Of a stretch of 64,000 bases of DNA, positions 7,945 to 18,482 are shown piece by piece; the stretch's first letter is position 1; the number at the start of each line of letters is the position of its first letter. Both the position numbers and the translations under genes were made by a program. The notes under the pieces were generated by a model. It did not search any database. It saw only the letters and a list, made by a program, of their open reading frames with translations, and was not told the origin of the DNA. This stretch comes from Oleiphilus sp. Its GTDB lineage: Bacteria; Pseudomonadota; Gammaproteobacteria; Pseudomonadales; Oleiphilaceae. Where the stretch lies: NCBI GenBank assembly GCA_006212045.1, contig PZPK01000018.1, positions 1 to 64,000 of the forward strand. Reading direction: 5' to 3'.

Positions 7945-9615
7945 TTAGTCAGCCAGGCTGGACTCAAGCATTTCTCTTGCATGCGCCATGGTCTGTTCTG
8001 TCATCCGAATACCGCCCAACATTCGCGCTATTTCTTCCGCTCGGCTGTCACTGTTCAGCAGCGCAATTGAAGACTTCACCTCACCGTTTTCTTCCTGTTT
8101 GCTGATGTAGTAATGATGGTGTCCCTGCGAGGCCACTTGGGGCTGGTGAGTCACACAGATGATTTGCCCCTTTTCACCCAGCTCGCGCAGTAGCTTGCCA
8201 ACGATTTGTGCGGTACCGCCTCCGATGCCAACGTCAACTTCGTCGAATACCAGCGTCGGAATTGCTGATCGCTCAGCGATTACCACCTGAATCGCCAGGC
8301 TGATACGAGAAAGTTCGCCGCCAGAAGCTACTTTTCGCAGGGCTTTTGCGGGTTGACCCGCATTGGTGCTCACCAGAAATTCGATGTTATCCAGACCATG
8401 CTGATTTATCTGGTGTTCTTCCAAAGGCTGCATCGCCACGTCAAACTTGACGCCCTTCATCTCCAGCAATGCCAGCTGGCCGGAAATATTTTGTATCAGC
8501 TGTTCGGCAGATGTACGCCGCTCTTGTCTTAATTGCTCCGCTGTTGCTATAAATCTGGCTTTGAGTGATTCAACTTCCTCGTTTAGGGCGTCCAGATCCT
8601 GTTCGGCATTCAGGGTACTCAGTTCTTCCTGCAGGCGGGAGTGGAGGTCTTCGAGCTCTTCAGGTCGACAATGATGCTTGCGCGCGATCTGATAAATGGC
8701 ACTAAGACGTTCTTCGACGTTGTTGAGCCGTTCCGGGTCTACCTCAAACTGCTCCACAAAAGCGCGCAGGCTGGAACCGGCTTCTTCTATTTGGATTTCG
8801 GCTTCCTTGAACAGCGATAGGGCTTCGCTCAGTTTGTCGTTCTCACTTGGCAGGTGGCTCAGGGTATTCATGGCTCCATGCAGCATGGAGAGTAAGTTGT
8901 CTTCGCCTTCTGCGCTGATAGCAAGCGCCTGATGCGCCTGCCGAAGAAATAATTCAGCGTTTGAAAGCTCATTCTGCTCTTTTTCCAATGTGGCAGTTTC
9001 GTCTTTCTGCAGCGCTAGTTTATCCAGCTCTTCAACCTGAAACTGCAGCAGCTGCATACGAGCCTGGGTTTCGGACTGGTTACTTTGCAGCGCTGTCAGA
9101 TGGCGCTCTTTTTTATGCCAAAGAACATATTGCTCTGATACTTCCCGGCTCAGAGGTTCAAGTTGACCAAAACTGTCGAGAATATGCCGGTGGTTATCTT
9201 TGTTCAGCAGGGATTGATGCTCATGCTGACTATGCACGTCAATGAGCAATTCGCCAATGGTTTTCAATGCCTGAAGTGGGCATGGTTGCCCATTGATGTA
9301 GGCCCGTGATCTGCCCTCGGAGGTAATAACCCGTCGCAGAATACATTCACCATCATCATCAAGATCGTGTTCTCGCAACCAGAGTTCGGCCTCTTCGTGC
9401 GCTGCGGTCTGAAACACAGCGGATACTTCTGCCTTGCTGCAGTTGTGGCGGACCATCGTAGTATCTGCGCGATCGCCCAGCGTCAGGCCGAGGGCATCCA
9501 GAATAATGGACTTGCCGGCGCCGGTTTCGCCGCTCAGGACGGACATGCCTTCCTGAAACACGACATCCACATGCTCGGCGATGGCAAAATTCTTTACGGT
9601 CAGTTGAGTTAGCAT
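7945..9615 (-). CDS. recN: DNA repair protein RecN
   Basis: 556 residues, an SMC-like ATPase. The N-terminus reads MLTQLTVKNFAIAEHV with Walker A GETGAGKS at about 31-38. A central coiled coil (about 150-400) follows, and the C-terminal lobe carries signature SGGELSRI and Walker B LVFDEVDVGIGG. RecN acts early in recombinational repair of double-strand breaks. Its upstream region holds a LexA-type box directly downstream of a sigma-70 promoter, so SOS induction is likely. It is divergent from grpE. Confidence 0.97.
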   Translation of the reverse strand: MLTQLTVKNFAIAEHVDVVFQEGMSVLSGETGAGKSIILDALGLTLGDRADTTMVRHNCSKAEVSAVFQTAAHEEAELWLREHDLDDDGECILRRVITSEGRSRAYINGQPCPLQALKTIGELLIDVHSQHEHQSLLNKDNHRHILDSFGQLEPLSREVSEQYVLWHKKERHLTALQSNQSETQARMQLLQFQVEELDKLALQKDETATLEKEQNELSNAELFLRQAHQALAISAEGEDNLLSMLHGAMNTLSHLPSENDKLSEALSLFKEAEIQIEEAGSSLRAFVEQFEVDPERLNNVEERLSAIYQIARKHHCRPEELEDLHSRLQEELSTLNAEQDLDALNEEVESLKARFIATAEQLRQERRTSAEQLIQNISGQLALLEMKGVKFDVAMQPLEEHQINQHGLDNIEFLVSTNAGQPAKALRKVASGGELSRISLAIQVVIAERSAIPTLVFDEVDVGIGGGTAQIVGKLLRELGEKGQIICVTHQPQVASQGHHHYYISKQEENGEVKSSIALLNSDSRAEEIARMLGGIRMTEQTMAHAREMLESSLAD

Positions 9616-9654
9616 GGCGGGCTTACCTGAATTGTTCCGGAAAACATCAAACTA

Positions 9655-9670
9655 CTGGATTGATAAACAG
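9655..9670 (-). promoter_or_regulatory. LexA (SOS) box upstream of recN
   Basis: Read on the plus strand, CTGGATTGATAAACAG fits the gammaproteobacterial SOS box core CTG-N10-CAG, with flanking TA on both sides matching the extended palindrome. It lies 40 bp before the recN ATG and just downstream of the proposed -10, where LexA would block transcription. recN is SOS-controlled in E. coli. Confidence 0.8.
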
Positions 9671-9671
9671 T

Positions 9672-9701
9672 ATTCTAGATCCTTAATGGCAAGAATGCCA
9701 A
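9672..9701 (-). promoter_or_regulatory. Sigma-70 promoter for recN
   Basis: On the minus strand, TTGGCA (9701-9696) and TAGAAT (9677-9672) are separated by 18 bp. The start point would fall on the LexA box. Confidence 0.6.
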
Positions 9702-9725
9702 GTAAAAAATTATCGGTGCAATATC

Positions 9726-9753
9726 CTTGAAAGTTTTTTGACCAGCCCCATAT
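9726..9753 (+). promoter_or_regulatory. Consensus sigma-32 heat-shock promoter for grpE
   Basis: CTTGAAA (9726-9732), a 13-nt spacer and CCCCATAT (9746-9753) match the E. coli RpoH consensus CTTGAAA-N13-CCCCATNT at every defined position. It lies about 85 bp before the proposed grpE start and should drive grpE and possibly dnaK-dnaJ. Confidence 0.85.
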
Positions 9754-9836
9754 AGGCAGCAGCTGATTTTTCGGCCCGGGCGGGCAGAAAACGACATGAA
9801 TGACTAACGGTTTAAATGACTGATAAGGGGGCGCTA

Positions 9837-10439
9837 GTGGGTGTCGAAGACCAGAACCTGAATACAGATGCAGACTCTGCGGAGAACGAAAACTTGGCGG
9901 AGCAGCAGGCAGAAGTGACGGAGTCGGTTGAAGCGCCGGCACAGGATGGCGAAGCGGCTTCCGGGGAGACGGGGGACATTAACTGGCAAGCGAAAGCCGA
10001 GGCCCTGGCTGATGAGGTGGCAACACTGAAAGATCAGGCTGTGCGTATTCAGGCCGAAATGCAGAACCTCCGGCGGCGCGCCGAAATGGATGTGGAAAAA
10101 GCACATAAGTTTGGCGTTGAGAAATTTGCCAAAGAGTTGCTCCCGGTGATCGATAGCCTGGAAAAAACGATAGAGGCGGAGAAGGAAAGTGGCAATGAAA
10201 CGGGGCCACTGCGCGAGGGCGTTGAAATGACCTTGTCCATGCTGCTGGGTGGCATTAAGAAGTTCCAACTGGAACAAGTCGACCCGGTTGGCCAGCCCTT
10301 TGATCCTGCGTTGCATGAGGCTATGTCAATGGTTGACTCCCCTGATGCAGAGTCGAACACGGTGATCGCTGCCATGCAAAAGGGCTACACATTGAGTGGT
10401 CGGTTGATTCGCCCGGCGATGGTCATGGTGGCCAAGTAG
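9837..10439 (+). CDS. grpE: Nucleotide exchange factor GrpE
   Basis: About 200 residues. A low-complexity acidic N-terminus (to about residue 50) is followed by the long dimerising helix (IQAEMQNLRRRAEMDVEKAHKFG) and the C-terminal beta domain ending SGRLIRPAMVMVAK. GrpE releases ADP from DnaK. I favour the GTG at 9837 because AAGGGGG (9825-9831) stands 5 nt before it; the in-frame ATG at 9816 adds seven residues but has no Shine-Dalgarno. It is the first gene of a grpE-dnaK-dnaJ series, under a consensus sigma-32 promoter. Confidence 0.95.
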   Translation: MGVEDQNLNTDADSAENENLAEQQAEVTESVEAPAQDGEAASGETGDINWQAKAEALADEVATLKDQAVRIQAEMQNLRRRAEMDVEKAHKFGVEKFAKELLPVIDSLEKTIEAEKESGNETGPLREGVEMTLSMLLGGIKKFQLEQVDPVGQPFDPALHEAMSMVDSPDAESNTVIAAMQKGYTLSGRLIRPAMVMVAK

Positions 10440-10477
10440 ACCGGGCCCTGACTGGCAAATAATGTGTCACCGCGGGC

Positions 10478-10505
10478 CTTGAATTCGCAGAAAGCGACCT
10501 AACAT
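10478..10505 (+). promoter_or_regulatory. Possible weak sigma-32 promoter for dnaK
   Basis: CTTGAAT (10478-10484), 13 nt, then CCTAACAT (10498-10505). The -35 is one base from consensus and the spacing is ideal, but the -10 matches only 5 of 8 positions. It lies about 65 bp before dnaK and may give extra heat-shock transcription. Confidence 0.4.
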
Positions 10506-10569
10506 AGTGACTAAATTGAAATAAAGCCGACGATAGTTGGCGAGCAAAGACGAATAAGCGGAGCTGAAC

Positions 10570-12498
10570 ATGGGCAAAATTATTGGAATAGATTTGGGAA
10601 CCACAAACTCCTGTGTGGCGGTTCTTGATGGAGACAAGGCAAAAGTCATCGAGAATGCTGAGGGTGATCGTACCACGCCATCCATTGTGGCATATGCAGA
10701 CGGTGAGACACTGGTAGGTCAGCCAGCCAAGCGGCAGGCAGTGACCAATCCGAATAACACGCTGTTTGCGATCAAGCGTTTGATTGGCCGTCGATTCGAA
10801 GACGATGTCGTTCAGAAAGACATTGCGATGGTGCCCTACAAGATCGTGAAAGCGGACAATGGTGATGCCTGGGTTGAAGTGGCTGGTGACAAAAAAGCAC
10901 CGCCACAGGTATCGGCTGAAATTCTGAAGAAAATGAAGAAAACGGCCGAAGACTTCCTTGGTGAGAAAGTCACCGAGGCAGTCATCACTGTACCTGCGTA
11001 CTTTAATGACTCGCAGCGTCAGGCAACGAAAGACGCAGGCAAAATCGCAGGTCTGGAAGTGAAGCGAATTATCAATGAGCCGACTGCGGCTGCATTGGCC
11101 TATGGTCTGGACAAGTCAAAGGGTGATTCGACTGTCGCTGTTTACGACCTGGGTGGTGGTACTTTCGATATTTCAATCATCGAAATTGCCGATGTTGATG
11201 GTGAGAAGCAGTTTGAAGTTTTGGCTACCAATGGTGACACCTTCCTCGGTGGCGAAGACTTTGATATGGCACTGATCGACTATCTGGCAGAGCAGTTCAA
11301 GAAAGACAGCGGCATGGACCTGAAAGGAGATGCTCTGGCGATGCAGCGTTTGAAGGAAGCTGCGGAAAAGGCAAAAGTCGAGCTTTCCAGTGCGCAGCAA
11401 ACAGATGTGAACTTGCCATACATCACTGCCGATGCCTCCGGGCCGAAGCATTTGAATGTGAAGCTGACACGCTCCAAGCTTGAATCTCTTGTAGAAGATC
11501 TGGTCGAGCGCAGTCTGGCACCTTGCAAAACAGCATTGAATGACGCTGGTCTGAGTGCTTCAGAGATTGATGATGTGATTCTGGTGGGTGGTCAGACCCG
11601 TATGCCTCTGGTGCAGAAGAAAGTTGAAGAGTTCTTCGGCAAAGAGCCGCGCAGGGATGTCAACCCGGATGAAGCGGTCGCGATTGGTGCAGCAATCCAG
11701 GCAGCTGTATTGTCGGGTGATGTGAAGGATGTTCTGTTACTGGATGTCACGCCTCTGACACTGGGTATCGAAACAATGGGTGGTGTTGCGACACCTCTGA
11801 TCGAGAAGAATACGACGATTCCGACCAAGAAATCGCAGACTTTCTCGACGGCTGAAGATAACCAGACAGCAGTGACGATTCATGTGGTTCAGGGTGAGCG
11901 CAAGCAAGCCTCGTCCAACAAGTCGCTGGGCCGTTTTGATCTGGCAGATATTCCTCCTGCGCCACGTGGTATGCCGCAGATTGAAGTTACTTTCGACATC
12001 GATGCCAATGGTATTCTGAACGTGTCGGCGAAAGACAAGGCCACTGGCAAGGAACAGTCCATTGTGATCAAGGCCTCTTCAGGTCTGTCGGATGATGAAG
12101 TCGAACGTATGGTCAGTGATGCCGAGGCGAATGCCGATGAGGATCGCAAGTTCGAAGAGCTGATCACCGCTCGTAACCAGGGCGATGCGATTGTTCATGC
12201 GACAAAGAAAACACTGGAAGAAGCTGGTGACAAGGCAACAGATGAAGAGAAATCTTCGATCGAATCTGCCATCGCGGCACTGGAAGAAGCTCTGAAAGGC
12301 GATGACAAGGAAGACATTGAGGCGAAGACACAAGCCTTGACCGAAGCGTCTTCAGGTTTGGCGCAGAAGATGTACGCCGAGCAAGCGGCAGCGGGAGAAG
12401 CGGCCGATGCTGCTGAGTCTGCAGGAGCTGGCGAAGGCAAGCAGGAAGATGATGTTGTCGATGCCGAGTTTGAAGAAGTGAAGGACGACAAGAAATAA
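10570..12498 (+). CDS. dnaK: Chaperone DnaK (Hsp70)
   Basis: 642 residues, full length. The ATPase domain begins [17 protein letters not shown] and contains [13 protein letters not shown] and [10 protein letters not shown]. The substrate-binding domain (about 390-510) holds the conserved VTPLTLGIE segment, and the helical lid ends in the acidic EEVKDDKK tail that recruits DnaJ. DnaK folds and protects proteins with DnaJ and GrpE and restrains sigma-32. GGAG stands 6 nt before the ATG. A strong hairpin follows the stop. Confidence 0.99.
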   Translation: MGKIIGIDLGTTNSCVAVLDGDKAKVIENAEGDRTTPSIVAYADGETLVGQPAKRQAVTNPNNTLFAIKRLIGRRFEDDVVQKDIAMVPYKIVKADNGDAWVEVAGDKKAPPQVSAEILKKMKKTAEDFLGEKVTEAVITVPAYFNDSQRQATKDAGKIAGLEVKRIINEPTAAALAYGLDKSKGDSTVAVYDLGGGTFDISIIEIADVDGEKQFEVLATNGDTFLGGEDFDMALIDYLAEQFKKDSGMDLKGDALAMQRLKEAAEKAKVELSSAQQTDVNLPYITADASGPKHLNVKLTRSKLESLVEDLVERSLAPCKTALNDAGLSASEIDDVILVGGQTRMPLVQKKVEEFFGKEPRRDVNPDEAVAIGAAIQAAVLSGDVKDVLLLDVTPLTLGIETMGGVATPLIEKNTTIPTKKSQTFSTAEDNQTAVTIHVVQGERKQASSNKSLGRFDLADIPPAPRGMPQIEVTFDIDANGILNVSAKDKATGKEQSIVIKASSGLSDDEVERMVSDAEANADEDRKFEELITARNQGDAIVHATKKTLEEAGDKATDEEKSSIESAIAALEEALKGDDKEDIEAKTQALTEASSGLAQKMYAEQAAAGEAADAAESAGAGEGKQEDDVVDAEFEEVKDDKK

Positions 12499-12533
12499 AG
12501 GGGGCTTCTCCGAGAAGTCCATAATTGCAGCAG

Positions 12534-12558
12534 CGCGGAAGCATCGTCTTCCGCGTTT
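12534..12558 (+). terminator. Hairpin between dnaK and dnaJ
   Basis: CGCGGAAG (12534-12541) pairs with CTTCCGCG (12548-12555) across a 6-nt loop and is followed by TTTCTGT. The 8-bp GC-rich stem with a short T tract suggests a partial terminator that would lower dnaJ relative to dnaK, or an mRNA-stabilising structure. Confidence 0.5.
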
Positions 12559-12639
12559 CTGTATCACTGATTGCTAAATTGGCCATATATTCTGCCGGGT
12601 AATTGACCCTGGCGGTTTTTTGAAAGCGATGTGAAGACT

Positions 12640-13773
12640 ATGTCGAAAAGAGATTATTACGAAATTCTGAGCGTGGATCGTTCGGCGGATGATAAAGAAA
12701 TCAAGAAAGCTTATCGTCGTCTGGCGATGAAGTACCATCCGGATCGTAATCCCGACGACCATGAAGCGGAAGAAAAATTCAAAGAGGCGACCGAAGCCTA
12801 CGAAGTATTGGCCGATCCGCAAAAGCGCGCGGCCTATGACCAGTATGGCCATGCAGGTGTGGACCCGAATTCAGGTGGTGGCGCCGGTTTCGGTAGTGGT
12901 GGTTTCAGCGACATTTTTGGTGATGTCTTCGGCGATATTTTCGGTGGCGGAGGTGGCGGTGGCCGCAGCAGAAGTGCCCGGGGTGCCGACTTACGCTACA
13001 ACTTGGAGCTCGACCTTGAGGATGCCGTAAGAGGCAAAAGCGTCAAGATCCGAGTGCCTTCTCAAGTCAAATGTAACCCTTGTGGTGGCACCGGCGCCGC
13101 GAAGGGGTCAAAGCCTGAAACCTGCGGCACCTGTCAGGGGGCTGGACAGGTCCGTATGCAGCAGGGCTTTTTCTCGGTGCAGCAGACCTGCCCGCATTGC
13201 CGTGGTCAGGGCAAGATCATTAAGAATCCATGTTCGTCATGTCATGGTTCTGGCGTGCAGGAAGAGCAGAAAACGCTTTCGGTTAAGGTGCCGCCCGGCG
13301 TTGACACGGGTGACCGCATTCGCCTTTCCGGAGAAGGAGAAGCAGGCATGCAGGGCGGGCCTGCGGGGGATCTGTATGTGCAGGTTACCGTTAAGGATCA
13401 CCCGATTTTCGTGCGTGATGGGCGCAACCTCTACTGTGACGTTCCGATCTCTCTGGTAGATGCGGCGCTGGGTGGTGAGCTGGAAGTACCGACGCTGGAT
13501 GGGCGCGTGAAACTCAAGATTCCAGCCGAAACGCAGACCGGAAAGATGTTCCGCTTGCGCGGTAAAGGTGTTGAGCCGGTGCGTGGCGGCCCTGCCGGAG
13601 ATTTGATGTGCCGCGTCATGGTGGAAACACCTGTGAATCTCAATAAAAAACAGAAAGATCTGTTGCGAGAATTTCAGGCAACGCTCGATAAGGACGGCAC
13701 GCACAAGCACGCGCCCCAGAAACACTCCTGGTTTGAGGGCGTGAAGAGCTTTTTTGACGATATGAAACTTTAA
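12640..13773 (+). CDS. dnaJ: Co-chaperone DnaJ (Hsp40)
   Basis: 377 residues from the ATG at 12640, whose product starts [10 protein letters not shown] like E. coli DnaJ; a GTG three codons upstream is less likely. Order: J domain (1-70) with HPD in KYHPDRNP, Gly/Phe region (about 75-115), then four CxxCxGxG zinc repeats ([32 protein letters not shown]) and the C-terminal substrate-binding domains. It delivers substrates to DnaK and stimulates its ATPase. Confidence 0.98.
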   Translation: MSKRDYYEILSVDRSADDKEIKKAYRRLAMKYHPDRNPDDHEAEEKFKEATEAYEVLADPQKRAAYDQYGHAGVDPNSGGGAGFGSGGFSDIFGDVFGDIFGGGGGGGRSRSARGADLRYNLELDLEDAVRGKSVKIRVPSQVKCNPCGGTGAAKGSKPETCGTCQGAGQVRMQQGFFSVQQTCPHCRGQGKIIKNPCSSCHGSGVQEEQKTLSVKVPPGVDTGDRIRLSGEGEAGMQGGPAGDLYVQVTVKDHPIFVRDGRNLYCDVPISLVDAALGGELEVPTLDGRVKLKIPAETQTGKMFRLRGKGVEPVRGGPAGDLMCRVMVETPVNLNKKQKDLLREFQATLDKDGTHKHAPQKHSWFEGVKSFFDDMKL

Positions 13774-13802
13774 GTTTTTGAAGGTGCAGGTGACCAAAGT
13801 GA

Positions 13803-14639
<837 letters not shown>

Positions 14640-14803
14640 TTCATGGTTGCCACAATTCAAGGCTGCTAGCATTGCCAAACACGCAAAGCGCAGACACTTC
14701 TGTTTAGGGTCTCTCCAGACCCGGATGGGAGGAGCTGCGTTTTTTATTTTGTATAAGGCCTGCTGTCCCCTGACACTTGTCCAACGCCTGTCTTTGAGTG
14801 TTG

Positions 14804-16588
14804 ATGAACCCAATACTAAAAATAAAGCAAAAAATTTCAGTTCTGGCCGGTGAGGGTTTGTATTCCGAGGCTGCCGTTTTAGCCAAACAGCTGGTAGAGG
14901 CTCATCCTGACGAAATAGAGGTCTGGTGGGTGCTGGCACAGTTGCATCAGCGTATGGGTGAAATCAGGCCGGCCCTGTACTGCCTGTCCAGAGTGTGTGA
15001 TAGGCCATCCCCGGTTTATCAGCAGGCCATTGAAAAAAGTGTTGATATTGCAATGTCTCATCAATGTTGGGATTTGGCATTGGCTCCGGCGAGGGAACTG
15101 GCAAAAATTCAGTCAGATAATGCCGACGCCTGGTTCAAACTTGGACTGGCGCATTTCTTTATGCAGCAGCATCTTGCGGCAATTCTGGCTTTCGAGAGAG
15201 CTCTGTCCCTGGATGCGGGGCATCGTGATGCATTAAACCGCTGTGGCATGAGTTATGGCTATATCGGGCAAGGCGAAAAGTCGCGACAGCTTTATGAACG
15301 TAGTTTGGCTGTAGCGGGCACGTCAAATCGGGCTTTACGCCTGAGGACTTCCAGTTTTCTTTATCTTTGTGGGCTCGATGAGTCTGAGGTATTTGATGCG
15401 CATAAGGCTGCTGCCTCAGCAGTTGAAGATGCAGTTCTGGCGGCGGGATATGAGCAGCCGGTTACCGAAAAAAACAGAGAGACAGTCAGAGTAGGATTTT
15501 GCTCGGAAGATTTTAGGCGTCATTCCGTCGCCAGTTTTCTGTTGCCCATTTTCAGGCAGGCAGGAACAAAAAACTGGGAGATCTATTGTTATTCCGATGT
15601 TGCCAATGAAGACGCCGTGACTCAGGAGTTTAAGTCTCTATGTCATGGTTGGTGCGATGCAAAGACGCTGGACGACGGGGCGCTGTATCACAAAATTAGA
15701 GATGACAATATTGATGTGCTGTTTGATTTGATGGGGTATTTTGGACAGGCCCGGTTGGGAGTCTTTGCTGCCAGGGCGGCACCGATTCAGGTCAATTATC
15801 TGGGGTATCCTCATACGTCTGGATTGAGCGCCATGGATTATCGTCTGGTTGACCGTTCTAGTGACCCCGATGGTGATCAGTATTTTACCGAGTCCTTATA
15901 TCGACTCCCGGAGAGCTTTTTGTGTTATGAGCCCCCACCGGAGGCACCGGAAGTCAATGCATTGCCCGCAATCAATAACGGTTATATTACCTTTGCTTCA
16001 TTCAATTCGATGCAGAAATTCAGTGAACAGATGCTGGATGCCTGGGCCACTATTCTTTTAAAGGTAAAGAGTGCCCGTCTGATTATAAAATCCGTCCCGC
16101 TCGGCGAGGCAGCGCTGGCAGAGCAGATGTATGCACGCTTTGAGAAACAGGGTGTCGAGCGGCATCGTATTGAAGTTCTTGGGCTGATTCCGTCGCTTGC
16201 TGAGCATCTGGCCTTATATGGAAAGGTTGATATTCATCTCGACACACATCCGTATAACGGCACGACGACAACCTGCGAAGCGCTTTGGCAGGGTGTTCCA
16301 ACAGTGACGCTTGCCGGAAGTACCCATCGATCGAGAGTGGGTTGCAGTCTCCTGCAACAGGTCGGGCTGGAAGCTTGGGTTGCGGAGACGGTCGATGAGT
16401 ATGTGGACAAGGCCGTCCAACAGGCAGAAAAACTGGATGAGCTGGCGGAATTGCGCAAGGGTTTGCGAACAGTAATGAAGGCTAGCCCGCTTACTAATGG
16501 TGTCGGAATGGTCAATGCTCTTGATGATTTTTTTAATACAGCGCTGCAGGCTTCAGACAATGCCGGTGGTGCAAACTCAGAGCCGTAA
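14804..16588 (+). CDS. TPR/GT41 O-GlcNAc-transferase-like protein (copy 1)
   Basis: About 594 residues from the ATG at 14804 (GTG at 14798 is an alternative). An N-terminal helical TPR region (about 1-200) is followed by a GT41 catalytic domain (about 220-590): FCSEDFRRHSV with the conserved His, FNSMQKFS with the donor-contacting Lys, and near the C-terminus HPYNGTTTTCEALWQGVP then THRSRVG, the UDP-sugar site. GT41 enzymes transfer a sugar, usually GlcNAc, to Ser/Thr of proteins. No signal peptide is seen, so it acts in the cytoplasm. The target is unknown; no flagellin or adhesin gene is adjacent. The next gene, 3 nt downstream, is a paralogue. Confidence 0.85.
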   Translation: MNPILKIKQKISVLAGEGLYSEAAVLAKQLVEAHPDEIEVWWVLAQLHQRMGEIRPALYCLSRVCDRPSPVYQQAIEKSVDIAMSHQCWDLALAPARELAKIQSDNADAWFKLGLAHFFMQQHLAAILAFERALSLDAGHRDALNRCGMSYGYIGQGEKSRQLYERSLAVAGTSNRALRLRTSSFLYLCGLDESEVFDAHKAAASAVEDAVLAAGYEQPVTEKNRETVRVGFCSEDFRRHSVASFLLPIFRQAGTKNWEIYCYSDVANEDAVTQEFKSLCHGWCDAKTLDDGALYHKIRDDNIDVLFDLMGYFGQARLGVFAARAAPIQVNYLGYPHTSGLSAMDYRLVDRSSDPDGDQYFTESLYRLPESFLCYEPPPEAPEVNALPAINNGYITFASFNSMQKFSEQMLDAWATILLKVKSARLIIKSVPLGEAALAEQMYARFEKQGVERHRIEVLGLIPSLAEHLALYGKVDIHLDTHPYNGTTTTCEALWQGVPTVTLAGSTHRSRVGCSLLQQVGLEAWVAETVDEYVDKAVQQAEKLDELAELRKGLRTVMKASPLTNGVGMVNALDDFFNTALQASDNAGGANSEP

Positions 16589-16591
16589 TCG

Positions 16592-18352
16592 ATGGATTCA
16601 AAAGAACTTCTGCAACAGAAGCAACGACTTATGCAGTTGGGAGCTTCCGGCCAGATAGAGGCCGCATTGGAATTGGCGGAACAATTATCCGCCCGGGCAC
16701 CGGAAGATATGGAGCTTGGCTACGCTTTGGCCCAGTTGCAGGAGCAGAAGGGCATGGTCGAACCGGCGCTACAGTCCTATATGCGCGTCGTATCCCGGCC
16801 TTCTCCGGTGATTCGTCAGGCTCTGGGGCGTCTGGTGGATTTATGCCTGGCGCATGGTTACGAAAAGCTTGCGCTAGAACCCGCGCGTCATTTGGCACGG
16901 GCAAACGATCAATCTGCTCGGGCACAATTCCAAATGGCGCTATGCCTGCTGGCAATTGATCATTTGATGGAAGCCAAGGAGTATTTGCTTCGGGCTGTAT
17001 CGCTGGATGGCAATTCGGCGCTGGCGCTTTTCAGGCTGGCAGATGTCTGTCTGAATCTGGGCGAGGTCAGAGAAGCGATTGCTTATTTCAAGCGATTCTC
17101 TGACGCAAATGGTACACCAGAAGCAGCAGAGCATTGGTGCCTGAATTATTTGTCGGGTGTCAGTGAACAGGAAATATTCGAGGCGCACCGGCGATTTGCA
17201 CAAACGATTGAGTCGTCTGCAGAGCCAGCCGCCATCAAAGCGTCGCCACCGGCCGGAAGGTCTTTGCGTATCGGGCTGATCTCAAAAGATTTTTGCTCAC
17301 ATTCGGTTGCCTGGTTTATCAAGCCAATGATGCGTAACAGAGAAGCATGTGACTGGCATTTGACCTGTTATTCCACTGGTCAGAAAAAGGACGGCGTGAC
17401 AGCAGAGTTGAAGACGCTTTGTGATTCCTGGAGGGATGTTGCATCGGTGTCAAACGCTCCACTTTCCGAACAAATCAGATCAGACCGGATCGATGTATTG
17501 ATTGACCTGGTCGGTTACGCCGGTGATGCAAGGCTTTCAGTCTTCGCGCACAGGGTGAGTCCTGTCCAGGTGACGTATCTCGGCTATCCAAACACCACGG
17601 GCTTGGCGCAGATGGATTATCGTTTAACGGATGAGTGGTCCGATCCGGAAGGTATGACAGATGCCTATTACACGGAAGATCTGGTGCGATTGCCAGGAGG
17701 TTTTTTGTGCTTTGAGCCGCATGCCGAAGCGCCAGCGGTGGCGCCGAGAAAGCATGTGTCCAATGGAAGTGTGGTCTTTGGGTCATTTAATGTGCACCAC
17801 AAAATCTCTTCGGAAATTTTCGATTGTTGGGCTGAGGTGCTGAAAGCGGTGCCAGGCTCGCATATGCTGCTCAAGTCTCGCCCCTTGGCGGAACCGCGTT
17901 TTTGCGACGTGTTGCTGGAGCGGTTCGAAGCGCGAGGTATTGATCGCTCAAGACTGCGTTTGCTCGGCCATACTGCGGGAAAGGCAGAGCATCTGGCCTT
18001 ATACAACGAAGTTGATATTAATCTGGATACTTATCCTTACAACGGCACGACAACGACTTGTGAAGCGCTATGGCAAGGTGTGCCAACATTGACGCTGGCA
18101 GGTGAAGGGCATCGGGCACGAGTAGGCTGTAGCATTCTGAATCAGATAGGCTTGCAGGGCTGGGTTGCATCCAGTGTCGAGGAATACATCGCGCTTGCTG
18201 TCGATAAAACGCGTGACCTGAATGCGCTTACCATGCTGAGAGAGGGCTTAAGAAATCGGATGCGCCAGAGTCCCTTGCTGGACGGCAAGCGTATGGTGAC
18301 CGAGATGGATCAGGCTTTCCGTAACATGGTGCAGGCGGCATCAGATGGCTGA
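16592..18352 (+). CDS. TPR/GT41 O-GlcNAc-transferase-like protein (copy 2)
   Basis: 586 residues, same architecture as the gene before it: TPR region (about 1-210), then GT41 domain with ISKDFCSHSV, FNVHHKIS, TYPYNGTTTTCEALWQGVP and GHRARVG. Even the TPR part keeps RPSPV at the equivalent place, so the pair arose by tandem duplication and then diverged considerably. The 3-nt gap implies translational coupling. The catalytic His and Lys positions are retained in both, so both may be active, perhaps on different targets or as a complex. The acceptor cannot be inferred. Confidence 0.85.
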   Translation: MDSKELLQQKQRLMQLGASGQIEAALELAEQLSARAPEDMELGYALAQLQEQKGMVEPALQSYMRVVSRPSPVIRQALGRLVDLCLAHGYEKLALEPARHLARANDQSARAQFQMALCLLAIDHLMEAKEYLLRAVSLDGNSALALFRLADVCLNLGEVREAIAYFKRFSDANGTPEAAEHWCLNYLSGVSEQEIFEAHRRFAQTIESSAEPAAIKASPPAGRSLRIGLISKDFCSHSVAWFIKPMMRNREACDWHLTCYSTGQKKDGVTAELKTLCDSWRDVASVSNAPLSEQIRSDRIDVLIDLVGYAGDARLSVFAHRVSPVQVTYLGYPNTTGLAQMDYRLTDEWSDPEGMTDAYYTEDLVRLPGGFLCFEPHAEAPAVAPRKHVSNGSVVFGSFNVHHKISSEIFDCWAEVLKAVPGSHMLLKSRPLAEPRFCDVLLERFEARGIDRSRLRLLGHTAGKAEHLALYNEVDINLDTYPYNGTTTTCEALWQGVPTLTLAGEGHRARVGCSILNQIGLQGWVASSVEEYIALAVDKTRDLNALTMLREGLRNRMRQSPLLDGKRMVTEMDQAFRNMVQAASDG

Positions 18353-18394
18353 GTGCCATTGGCTTGTCCGGTCAGAGTCTGCACCGCAAGCCGG

Positions 18395-18430
18395 TTGTAC
18401 ATTAGACACTGACCAAGCAAATGTGTACAA
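18395..18430. repeat. Inverted repeat over the carA promoter
   Basis: TTGTACA (18395-18401) and TGTACAA (18424-18430) are exact reverse complements that flank the proposed promoter and overlap its -10. The spacing of about three helical turns would suit a dimeric or looping regulator. Confidence 0.35.
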
Positions 18431-18431
18431 T
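18402..18431 (+). promoter_or_regulatory. Sigma-70 promoter for carAB
   Basis: TTAGAC (18402-18407), 18 bp, TACAAT (18426-18431). It lies about 190 bp before carA, giving a long leader that contains a terminator-like hairpin. Confidence 0.6.
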
Positions 18432-18482
18432 GCCGCCGTTTGAGGATATCGGCGTCTCAGCCGCATCAAAAAATCGGATTTT

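Noticed and set aside
14707-14722. Hairpin GGGTCT/AGACCC after dapB as terminator
   Set aside because: The stem is only 6 bp and the T-rich stretch starts about 17 nt later, too far for an intrinsic terminator.
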